NCBI GenBank assembly: GCA_964017065.1
Contig: OZ024784.1
Location: 16,163,152-16,227,151 of the forward strand
Length of the DNA stretch: 64,000 nt
DNA from: Haliclona indistincta
Taxonomy: Eukaryota > Porifera > Demospongiae > Haplosclerida > Chalinidae
Direction of reading: 5' to 3'
Position 1 is the first letter of the stretch. The number at the start of each line of letters is the position of its first letter. The position numbers were made by a program, and so were the translations under genes. Shown one piece after another: positions 46,866 through 56,977 of the stretch. The notes below the pieces were generated by a model. The model made no database searches and was not told the origin of the DNA. It saw only the letters and a list, made by a program, of their open reading frames with translations.

Positions 46866-47205
46866 TCAGCATCCTTCTGCAATGCAAAAACATATCCACA
46901 CAAAGATCCACCATGGGCAGATGAGGCAAATAATGAAATGAAGGAGATGGTTTGTACTATGGTCTTCTCTCCTGGAGTATATCACTGTTTGTGGCTGTGG
47001 CTGGGTAAATCAACACTATGTAAGTACAGTAAGACTAATCCTGGAGTGGTCTGACCTGTTGTTGAGTCACCACTACGACATTATTGTTAGCTCCGCCATA
47101 TGTTGGTGGCGGCGGAGCAGGCGCATAGCCTTGTTGCTGATATTGTGGCTGAGGGTAACCGCCTTGTTGGTAGTATGGGGGAGGCTGTGGCTCCTGGTAC
47201 GCCAT
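46866..47205 (-). CDS. Microprotein gene C: Pro/Gln/Tyr-rich head, Cys/Trp-rich membrane tail (92 aa)
   Basis: Exon 1 (47056-47205) starts MAYQEPQPPPYYQQGG and ends in NNNVVVVTQQQ. Exon 2 (46866-46994) runs from PQTVIYSRREDHSTNHLLHF through CLICPWWIFVWICFC to EGC. The intron is only about 61 bp, with donor GTCAGA and acceptor CCACAG, joined at phase 0. This gene stands first in transcription order of the array. The NNNVVVVTQQ linker and the NHLLH...CPWW tail are shared with A and B. PPPY is a WW-domain ligand. No assigned family. Confidence 0.75.
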
Positions 47206-47341
47206 TAGCAGTAGCAGAGGGCTTGCGCTAGCTAATAAGTTGGCTTCGAGGTTGGCTTGATCAACAACTGGAAGCGCGACTGGCCGGAGGGTCAGTAAGT
47301 AATTATTATTAGACTATTCACGAGGATTCTAATTATAAGCT

Positions 47342-47908
47342 TAAGGTAGATGGGCGTAACTCCGGACGGGGTGTAACTCCGGACGCGCAATAGTAAATAT
47401 TCGCAACTTTCACTACGAGCAAGCTTATGCTTCCAAACTTGCGCTATGAGCAACCCAAGGCACGCCTTAGCAATGAACAAAACTAAACTTACAGACATTG
47501 AATTTTTGTTCACTAGCAGGTACTTATCACTCGCAGATCTTTGAAAATTGTACTAAAAACTTTCGTAGCCGTCTATAATTATTAGTTGCAGTGTTCGAAG
47601 TGCAAAATGCGAGTTTATTTCCTTTTTGAGATAAATACCAAAACATGCTTTGCAGTATCTTGTATTCTTCTCAGTGATATTTCATCTTATGGGGTGTGTC
47701 CGTAGTTAGCAACATGGCCAGTTTTCAGTGGGGGCCGAGTTTCACGCTGTAAAACAGTCAGTGGATGTTTTCGTTTACTCTCATCTTCGGTATTTGTAGC
47801 ACAGTAGCGTACTAGAAAATGCTGCAGATCTGATGGTGATACCGGCTTCTACAACAGAACGCCGACCGTTTACGTAAAGTTCGTCCGGAGTTACGCCCAT
47901 CTACCTTA
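47342..47908. mobile_element. 567-bp non-autonomous DNA transposon-like element
   Basis: 26-bp inverted termini: the left begins TAAGGTAGATGGGCGTAACT and the right (47883-47908) is its perfect reverse complement, ending ATCTACCTTA. The left edge is CTTAAGG and the right CCTTAG, so the target could be TTA or a decayed TTAA. The interior shows no transposase. It fills most of the gap between gene C and ADPGK, whose start is only 51 bp away. Confidence 0.7.
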
Positions 47909-47958
47909 GAGTTAATTGAAATGTTAACCCTGTAAGAAAAACCGAGAAGACAACAAAG

Positions 47959-49535
47959 ATGCAGGAGTCTTTTGTGTCTGCCATCCTTATAATACTGCTG
48001 GTAGCAGTTTATTACAAGGAGGATACCTACAAGGCTGATTTGGATATTATTTTAGACGGGCTACTTCACCAAGAGCTCCGTTATAACACCCAACAACAAA
48101 CCAGAGACCCTCGTGTAGCTGTCGGATTTGGGTCTTGTAAGGATGTTTTTGCCTTAGATGGCCTGCTTGTGTTAGACCGTGCTGGACTGTCCCCTCCATC
48201 CTCACCTCGCCATCACAATAAACTGGCTACAGGTGATCACGTGACCGAAACATTTGCCTACTTTCTTCAGCATGGAGCTGCTGCCGAGTGAGTGTTGTGT
48301 GAGATGTCATTTTATAGTTATGCAAAGGTCTAGGCATCTTAATGAATACATGTGAAAGTAATTGTATTCTAACTCACTTTGAATGTTAAATTAGTTGCTT
48401 GCTAATTCTATCATAATTATTTCTTTACAGGCGCTTTGTACACAACAAACAGTTGTTCAAGAAACTTGTCCAGTCAGCTGAGAGTCTACCGGTCAACACT
48501 ACTTACCATTCTATAGGTGGTAATGGACCAATGATGGCTAGGAGACTGGCTCGTGATGGCTGCAAGGTACTCTTGGCTGCCAAAATGAGTTCCGATGAAG
48601 CAAAAACACTCCACAGCTCAATACAGCTTGCGACCAGTAGTAGTTCTACCAACATGATGGAGGACATTCACTTGCTACTTGAGTATGATGTTGGTGAGTG
48701 TTGGGGACGATACTGCAGCCCACGAGCTAACAGGTTCATAGTACACAATGACCAATCTAACTTAATGCTTGAGAGTCTTGATGGTTTTGAAGATGCTCTG
48801 CAACGGTTCTCTCCAGATCTGCTCGTTGTTAGTGGGCTGCAAATGTTGGACAATTTTCCTTATGACATCAGTATTAGAACCAAGAAATTGATAGAGCTTC
48901 AGAAACTGCTCGCTTCCCAACCTTCCTCTGTTAGAATTCACTTTGAGATGGCATCATTCACAGACGAAGTACTACTGCGTGAGCTTTTACAATACGTGAT
49001 CCCGTATGCTGACTCGCTGGGAATGAATGAACAAGAGCTTGATAATCTTCACAACCTATTGCTGTACGGCAATATATCTTATGCCTCTGATCCTTATCCA
49101 AGGATAGCTACAACGCTTGACCTCATGCGCTCACTGAGTAGTGCACTTCAGCAATCGAGGAAACCCAGCCATCGTAAAGTGACAAGAATACACATACACA
49201 CTCTGGCTTATCAGATCATTGCTGCTAGTCAAGGTAGTGCTTGGAAATACACGAGATCTGCAGCAGCCAAAGCGTCTTTAGTAGCCAACAGGTATGTCTG
49301 CAATTCCTCAGTGATCAATACCGTCAATGCTAAACTAATCATGGACGAATCGTTCTCCATTAGTCGCAATCCGATCAGTCCAAGAGTCCCACTGATTGAC
49401 GAGGCCCCAGTGTCTTGCTGGAAGGAAGGAGATTTTAAGATTTGTATAGCTCCTAATCTTGTCTGTACCTCTGTACTACAGACTGGAGGAGCAGGAGACA
49501 ATATCTCAGCAGCTGGTTTATCAATTCAAATATAA
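47959..49535 (+). CDS. ADPGK: ADP-dependent glucokinase
   Basis: Phosphorylates glucose with ADP, usually at the ER membrane in animals. Exon 1 (47959-48287) begins MQESFVSAILIILLVAVYY, a signal-anchor, and continues RVAVGFGSCKDVFALDG. Exon 2 (48431-49535) has AAERFVHNKQLFKKL, SIGGNGPMMARRLA, LLLEYDVGECWG, PRANRFIVHND, PDLLVVSGLQML, SLGMNEQEL and TRIHIHTLAYQI. The catalytic GXGD-type motif is TGGAGDNISAAGL near the C-terminus. The exon join gives 477 residues, close to the family length. The single intron is 143 bp. An AATAAA at 49629 may end the transcript. The chain stops soon after GLSIQI, as in other ADPGKs. Confidence 0.93.
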
Positions 49536-49749
49536 ACAATCGTTTTAGCTTAGAATTAGGGACTTGACTTTCAACAGATTAATCAGCATAAAAATCAAGA
49601 TTATTTGCACATTAACTGGGTGAACAAAAATAAATCAAGTGTAATTAATGTAATACCAGTCAGCTCTATATTTTCAGTTTGTAGATATTTTGGAGGACAT
49701 TCTATTGAGCATGTTCACGAATATTTATTCACAATCGCAGCTGAGCTGT
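49536..49749. other. Shared 3' intergenic between convergent ADPGK and inhibitor genes
   Basis: 214 bp, AT-rich, with AATAAA at 49629-49634 on the plus strand. No gene. Confidence 0.6.
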
Positions 49750-52700
49750 TTAGGCCTTCTCTGAGAGATCAAACATTGGGTTTTTCATGCCTGAATGCTT
49801 CTGTGAATTTGAGTAGAAGAATAATGGGTATTATGTGGTAGTGACTTACCTCAGGGGTTTGAGGAAGACGAGTATGACGGTGTGTTGTCCTCTTAATCAC
49901 TACTATCATGATCACCAACTGAATGGAAATAAAGTCAAGTAACTCACATTCTATTGTGCATAGAAAGTCATGTGGGTATGGTTGAATACATGCGTGTCGA
50001 CTCACCGCTGCTAGGACGACTACGATCAATACCACCAGCAGGAAGCCCACACCGCCAACAATACCAAATAGCAATGGTGCATGTGAACCAGTGCTGTGTG
50101 GTCCGTATACAAACTTATCGGTTGGACGCATTGTACCGTCATTGAGCGGCATTGTCAGTGCTCCCTTCTTGTACTGCGAAGATAGAAATGCACTCTAGTT
50201 AGCAATGAAAGAAATACACGTACGTCTTGTTCCATTTGTATAATGAGCAGAGTGACATTAGCTCCTGTTCTGTCGGTGTTGTCAGTGACCACTACAGTAA
50301 TTACCACACTACCACGAGTGACCTGAACAAACAAGAGAAGGCAAAAATAACACAAACAGGGAAGTTAATGAAGATAAACGTACATGCACTTCAGTGATCT
50401 GAGACTCCTGTAGAGAGTTGTAGTTGTTTACAAGAGTTCTCTTGACATCACTGGATGAAAGAATAGTATTATGAACAACAATTTGTTTTGAATAACTTAT
50501 TTCCTTTTATGCTCCAAACCTTTTTAATCCATCCATGTCAGTGATGGAATCGTAGTCACCATCAAATTTCATACCAACTCTCATACTGTAGAAGGTAAAT
50601 TATTAGAAGAGTGTGGGCATGATCATAAGTAGTGCACAGATAAAATGTACTATAGATAGCTCACGTTCTGATGATGGGAATAGGGCAGACGAGAGCATCA
50701 CACAAAATGGTTCCACTCTGACATGAGCTGTGTAGAGAGAGAGACAGTTAGTGAAGATATGCATTCTATATTATTTACTGCTCACTCACCAAGTTGTACA
50801 CTCATCTACATAAGTCTGTCCTTCGCCCAGCAGTAGCCCACCTGCATTACAACCTGTAGGAATGAGATAAGGTCAACATTGTGTACCAACACAGTCAAGA
50901 GTCATAGAACTCGTGAATGATAAGATAGACAAAGTGTCTAGTACTCACTTGATGGACAGTATGGACAGCAGTGCTTGGAATCAGAGATTGGTCGGGCATT
51001 GTTGGGACACTCAGGCCAGTCACACTGAATACCCTTGAAAAAGAGAAACCATTATTATTATGATTGCAAGAGAGTTGTGCATTGCTTACTTGACAATTAG
51101 GACCTTAAGTGGTGTAGTGAATGAGAGAAAAAATGAAATAGTACATAATGTAAATGAATGAATGAGGATTACCGCATTCAGATGGCTTTACACAACTGGT
51201 TCCATTTGATAGAGTACCAGCAGGACAGAAACAGCCACTGACACACACTTCAACACATGTTGGAGGGTTTTCCTTGTTCTCACATGTGGTAGGACATTCA
51301 CTACCACATTGAGTGAAAACTTGGCCGCTGGTACAGACTGGAGCTAGATAGGAGAACCGTGATAAGTTAGTAAATCCCATCAATGATTGGAATTCTTACT
51401 AGAAACAGAGCAACTAAGTGAGGCATCAGATGTTGGAACAGTAAGTGCCTTTCCTGTTGTGGTATCCACACACCAGGACATACCAGTGGACCCATGAGTC
51501 TGCTTAGCCATGTATGTTCCATCTGCATTACACTGGGGAACGTAGGAGCCAATGAGATTGAGAGAGCTGGCATATGAAGCAGTTTCATAGCAGGGCCGAG
51601 CAGGTGTGAGGGCAGTCATACAAGTAGAGCCACATCCGGTTGGACAGCACAGGTTGCTATCACCACAAGCTTCATGACTTTGGCAGCCAAGAAGGTTACA
51701 AAAGGGAAAGGGTGAGGTAGGACAGGCTTGAGGAGAGGTATAGTAAGGGACAGAAACAGCTGACACGCACACATTGCCGCAACCATTGGAACAGCACTTT
51801 TCACTGCTAGAGCAATTGGCATCACTTGTGCACAAGTTCTCACATGTACCAAAACCATTAGAAGGAGTGACAGAAGGGCAGAGGAGTGTTTGGCTTAAAG
51901 TGGACTGTACAGCTGAATATGGGACTTTAACTCCACCTATAATTATAAAAAGACACATTTGCATAATCACATTATCCATGTAGACAGATTTTGTTTATTT
52001 AACATCGGGATGCACGACGGTAGTGTGTCCCTAATACTACACGCACTATTGTCTTACCGCATTCCTCCATACAACTGATAAAACTAGTGAATCGATTGGC
52101 ATTTCCTCCACAGCCACCATATATAAATCGCTCGCATGTTCCTGAAGTAGAGTTGAAGAACATGTGAGGCATGTATGCTTCACACAATCCACTCTCAGGA
52201 GCAAGAGAGCAGTGATCAGGAGCAGCAGTAGCAGTAGTGCCAGTAGTAGGGGCACAGTCAAGTGACCCCAACAAACCAGGTGCAGCCAGAGCAGATGTAG
52301 ACTCGCCAGTGGTTGTATTAACACACCAACACGATCCCTCGAAACACTGCATTGCAGAGAAGCTACCATCTGCCTCACACTGAGGTATTAGAGCACCCAA
52401 CAGTCCTTGGGATTTGTTCAGTGCCTTTTCTCTGGTAGCAGTACACAGAGGAGTAGGTAGGACACCCTCTGTACACACCTGCCCACCACAGCCATTGGCG
52501 CAGCAGAGCTGACTGGGTGAACTACATTTCTGAGAGCCTGAACTAGAGCATGTCTCCTCAATGACACATGCACCAAACAATGAAGTAGAAGTAGGACACG
52601 CATAGGCTAGCTCAAAGACTGGTGGAGCAGCAACAGTTGGAGAATTTGTGGTAGCAGTACTAGTAGTAGTAGTAGCTGAAATTAACAAAAAGATCAAGAT

Positions 52701-55142
52701 AATTCAAACCTAATCATGATCAAATGCACTCACCAGGGCAGTTAGCTTTAGCCACACATGAGCCATCAACAGTATTTAGGATAGTACCAGCAGCACAGAA
52801 ACAGCCAGACACGCAGATAGCCGGGCAAGGCTGTGGTGGGTCATCTTTGTTCTGGCAAGTGACGGGACAGTATGTACCACAGGACTGGTGCACCTTACCA
52901 GCAGCACATGGAGGTGCTGATGCTGAAAGAGAAAAACAGTAAGAGAGAGACAAGAAGAAAGGACACACACACATACGTGTGGTAGGTGGAGTACTGGTGG
53001 TGCCAGTAGTAGGGGCACAGTCAAGTGACCCCAACAAACCAGGTGCAGCCAGGGCAGAGGTAGACTCGCCAGTGGCTGTATTAACACACCAACACGATCC
53101 CTCGAAACACTGCATTGCAGAGAAGCTACCATCAGCCTCACACTGAGGTATCAGAGCACCCAACAGTCCTTGTGATTTGTTCAGTGCCTTTTCTCTGGTA
53201 GCAGTACACAGAGGAGTAGGTAGGACACCCTCTGTACACACCTGCCCACCACAGCCATTGGCGCAGCAGAGCTGACTGGGTGAACTACAGTTCTGAGAGC
53301 CTGAACTAGAGCATGTCTCCTGAATGACACATACACCAAGCGATGAAGTAGTATTAGGACACACATAGGCTAGCTCAAAGACTGGTGGAGCAGCAACAGT
53401 TGGAGAATTTGTGGTAGCAGTACTAGTAGTAGTAGCTGAAATTAACAAAAAAGATCAAGATAATTCAAACCTACTCATGATCGAACACACTCACCAGGGC
53501 AGTTAGCTTCAGGCACACATGTATCATCAACAGTGTTTAGGATAGTACCAGCAGCACAGAAACAGCCAGACACGCATACGGAAGGGCAAGCCTGTGGTGG
53601 ACCGTCTTTGTTCTGGCAAGTGATGGGACAGTATGTACCACAGGACTGGTGCACCTTACCAGCAGCACATGGAGGTGCTGATGCTGAAAGAGAAAAACAG
53701 TAAGAGAGAGACAAGAAGAAAGGACACACACATACGTGTGGTAGGTGGAGTACTGGTGGTGGCAGCTGAAAAAAAACCCAACAAACTAAGATAAATTCAA
53801 ACCGAGAGCATGTACTCATGATCAAACACACACAGTAAGAGAGAGACAAGAAGAAAGGACACACACTTACATGTAGTAGGTGGAGTACTGGTAGTAGGTG
53901 CAGCTTTATGAAAGAGAAAAAGGAAAATGAAATGAAAGAGAAAAAGGAACATGAATAATGAGAAAGATCAACTACAGTGAAACCTGAGCTAATGGTCACT
54001 TGTATAATACGGTCACCTCTCAAATACAACGGCCAATTTTACTGGCCCAAGAGTGACCGGATTAGCCAGGTTTCACTGTACTGCTGTTGTACTCACAGGG
54101 GCAGTCTGATGGATAGACACACGTGTTTGTGCCGTTCAGAACCTTCCCAGGAGGACAGAAGCAACCTGCTACACACTGTTGTGAACAGAGTGGGCTAGGA
54201 ACAGTACAGGTAGCAGGACAGCCAGAGCCACACACATTGTATACCATCCCAGTAGGACAAGCTATGGATAAGTAAAAGAGTAATTAAGATAAAGGATGAG
54301 AGAAACCCTTTATTATATCATACACATCCAGTACTGGCACAACAAGTCCCATGTATCCCGAGATTAGTTCTCACTGACTCAAGATATCTTGGGATGGTCC
54401 CAAGATGTTGATAATCCTGGGACTCCCGGGATACTTAGTACATGGGATTTGACCCCCTCTATGTACATGGGATATTGTAGACAATCCTGGGACTCCCGGG
54501 ATACTTAGTACATGGGATTTGACCCCCTCTATGTACATGGGATACTGTAGACAATACTGGGACTCCCGGGATACTTAGTACACTGACTCAGGACAAACCT
54601 AAGGATATCTATATTTTAGAGCATACTTAGAACAGGCTGTGGCAGTACTGGACATTGATCACGTGATGTAACTAATCACTAAGTGACGTCTTGATATTAT
54701 TTTGCAAACAATAATTATCTTTGCAAACTTACTTTGAGATTGAGCCCAGGCTCCTCCCATCAGAGCTGTGATAACGAAGACAATGGCTCAGTGTGTGATT
54801 TATCATTAGTGACAAGTGTGTTGATAGTAGTGCATTGATATAGTTAGTGCGTGAAGCAGCAGTGCACACATGCACAAACAGATCACAACGATCTATCACA
54901 TATACAATACTGACGACTACGGAGCTAGAACTGTGCTAAAATCTAAGCACCACAAACTAAACGTACTACTGTACTCCAATACTCACCGATACAGAGGAAT
55001 AAGTACGCCTGCAGAGGAGAAATGAATAGAAGTCACTACCAGTCTCAAATAATGCCTTATCTACACGCTTAACAACAATCCTATATCTTATTTTACGTTC
55101 TATTTTATTTTTCTACTTTATAAACTTATCTCTGACCTTCAT
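49750..55142 (-). CDS. Transmembrane multi-domain protease-inhibitor-like protein (TIL, WAP, thyroglobulin-1, Kunitz, VWC-like)
   Basis: The start is at 55142 (MK), spliced to AYLFLCIAIVFVITALMGGAWAQS, a signal peptide. Domain order on the minus strand: TIL (54097-54261, CPTGMVYNVCGSGCPATC); short Thr/Pro linkers; TIL (53495-53690); WAP plus thyroglobulin-1 with CWCVN (52979-53438); TIL (52738-52922); WAP plus thyroglobulin-1 plus Kunitz with YGGCGGNANRF (52060-52677); two WAP-like plus thyroglobulin-1 (51403-51940); TIL (51172-51345); VWC-like (50640-51030). Then come a possible SEA-like region, a membrane span GIVGGVGFLLVVLIVVVLAA, and a short tail ending GMKNPMFDLSEKA with stop at 49750-49752. 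Such modules inhibit serine and cysteine proteases outside the cell. The second TIL to thyroglobulin block is nearly duplicated. Exact exon joins in the 50400-50700 part are uncertain. Confidence 0.8.
52060..53690 (-). repeat. Tandem exon duplication: TIL + WAP-thyroglobulin block repeated
   Basis: The exons at 52738-52922 and 53495-53690 are almost identical, as are 52230-52677 and 52990-53438, with a period of about 760 bp. Introns are also alike. The downstream WAP-thyroglobulin copy carries an added Kunitz domain. Confidence 0.9.
53973..54080. mobile_element. MITE with CAGTGAAACCT termini, second copy
   Basis: Starts TACAGTGAAACCTG and ends CAGGTTTCACTGTA, 108 bp with TA flanks. Same family as 14757-14860. 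It sits in an intron of the inhibitor gene, about 16 bp from the splice donor of the first TIL exon. Confidence 0.85.
54405..54600. repeat. 70-bp tandem repeat in intron
   Basis: The phrase GACTCCCGGGATACTTAGTA recurs at 54421, 54491 and 54561, a 70-bp period with about 2.5 copies. Unit contains the palindromic CCCGGG. Confidence 0.9.
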
Positions 55143-55412
55143 AGCGGCGTTCCACTTGACGACGTCTCGTGGAAAGGTTCAGAAAGTTATCAGTTGTAAG
55201 ACAGGCGCAGCAATTAGAGTGTTCCGTATAAGGTAAACACATGACGTCACAGCATTGAATATTGTCAGTGGCGCGAAAAACAAACAGGGCGTGTATATTT
55301 AAGATCACGTGATCGACAACTAGTAAAAGAGATTCGAGAGATGAATCTCTCTTTGAGCATCCCTTTGCCTCGTGTAGCACAGTAATGATAAACTGTGCCC
55401 TTTTCGTAATTC
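55143..55412. promoter_or_regulatory. Shared head-to-head promoter region, inhibitor gene / STN1
   Basis: 270 bp between divergent starts. Contains TGACGTCA (perfect CRE) at about 55243-55250, ATCACGTGAT at about 55304-55313, and a hairpin GAGATTC/GAATCTC near 55330. Sites are seen; use is inferred. Confidence 0.45.
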
Positions 55413-56859
55413 ATGGTAGAATTCTATCCCCCACGTATTTGGGGTCTGGATGCACTCTTTTCCACAAGGGTCAAGCTCAATATTGGAGATGTTCTCACTC
55501 TGGCTGAATATCCTGGTCACTATCGGGGTACACGACTCAAGTAATATAAATATGATTATATAATCTCAATATACAGGTGTGTATTGCCTATTGAATCACC
55601 CAATTGTGAACGTGTGTATAATGGGAGATCTGGTGATGGTTGACATACGTTCTAAGTTCATTATTTATGAAGGTACGAATGACTTATTAAGTTATTCCCA
55701 TTCATTTTCTGTGTTGCTTTAATTTCTATAGTGGACGATGGTACGGGTATTATCAGGTGTAGTTGGTGGAGGGGACAGAACGACGATAATGAGATTCAAC
55801 CAGCTGTCAGTCTGGGCAACTTAGTGACTGTCTTTGGTCGATTGTCCGTGTTCAGGAACCAGCGAGAAATTATGATCAACACAATCAGTATCTTTGCAAT
55901 GGTACTCGTGAGTTTAACCGATTGAGAAATCAGAAAAATTAACCCGTACTATAGTGTGCAATTTATGGAAACTCTGAGTAGGGTTTGAAACTAAGCAATA
56001 AACTAAGATAGTTACATGTTTTATACAACATTTCCTATACTGATGAAAAGAGGCTGAGAGTGATCCTAACAATGAGACCCTTCACTGGTTAGAGATATCT
56101 CATCTCAAGACCTCAGTATACAACAAGCCGTTCATTCTACCACCTCAGCTGAAGAATGTGTGAGGAGGATTGTTTGTCACTGTATGATGGTTGATGTTCC
56201 TTTAGTACAAGCTGTGAGAGTGTGGATGCAGAGTCCTTGTTACAGAGAAGTCTTCTTGGTTACTTGTCCAAGAGAAGTGGACAAACATTTTCTCTAGTAG
56301 AGCTCATAAATGATGAAAAATTGGTCTCACATTTAAAGAAAAAGGTCCGTGAGGCAATCTTGAATGAGACCACTACTGGTCCACTGTTAGTATTATTTGC
56401 GTAATTTAGATGTGTGAGCTATCACTGATTCCTGATAATGCCATGACAATGATTAGTGATGTGATACAGTCACTGACACCAATGGGTCATGTTGTACCAC
56501 TGGAAACAAGAGCAAGAGATGGAACAGTCCTGTACCAAGTCAGCCGCTTACTGCATGTTAAGACTCCATGAAACTCATACTCGTCTTTTTAGCTTTGTAC
56601 TGATGAAAACCACTTGTTTCCTGCAGTGTTGCAAGCACTTCGAGCAAACAATGGTATTTGTGGTGAAGTTGTTTGTAGATGTATTGTTTTGTTTTTTCTA
56701 GATTGTCCTCTCTCGGAGTACGAGATTATTCAACATGTGAAATGCCATCATCAGATGCTAAAGAGTGTACCTGATAAAAGAATTCGTCGTGCTATACAAG
56801 AACTTGTGGAAAGTAGTCATGTCTATCCTATGGGTGGACACCTGTACCATGCAGTGTAA
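55413..56859 (+). CDS. STN1: CST complex subunit STN1 (OB-fold telomere/replication factor)
   Basis: STN1 binds single-stranded DNA with CTC1 and TEN1 and helps fill in telomere C-strands with polymerase alpha. It starts MVEFYPPRIWGLDALF at 55413, like the family's N-terminal LWGLDPVF. The OB-fold follows across exons: GVYCLLNHPIVNVCIMGD, FIIYEVDDGTGIIRCSWW (vertebrate form YGVDDSTGVINCICW) and NLVTVFGRLSVFRNQREI. Two winged-helix domains make up the rest, with exons from about 56215 (AESLLQRSLLGYLSKRSG) to the last exon ending SSHVYPMGGHLYHAV. I chose the donor at 55528 because it gives the GVYCLL join. Other short exons between 56050 and 56580 are approximate. The C-terminal winged helix is divergent. 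Confidence 0.78.
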
Positions 56860-56977
56860 ATATTTTTATTAATTATTTTCTGGATTCCCGCGCATTCGGG
56901 AAGGGCGGGGCTAATACAAGCATGCGTTTGGCTGGACTTGTTGTTCCCGCTAGGAAGCAGCTTGTTAGCTGTACAAG

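Noticed and set aside
44511..46960. Plus-strand frames with a repeated DPPWAEEADD-like peptide at three sites
   Set aside because: They are the antisense of exon 2 of the three microprotein genes. Splice signals, hydrophobic tail and partner exons lie on the minus strand.
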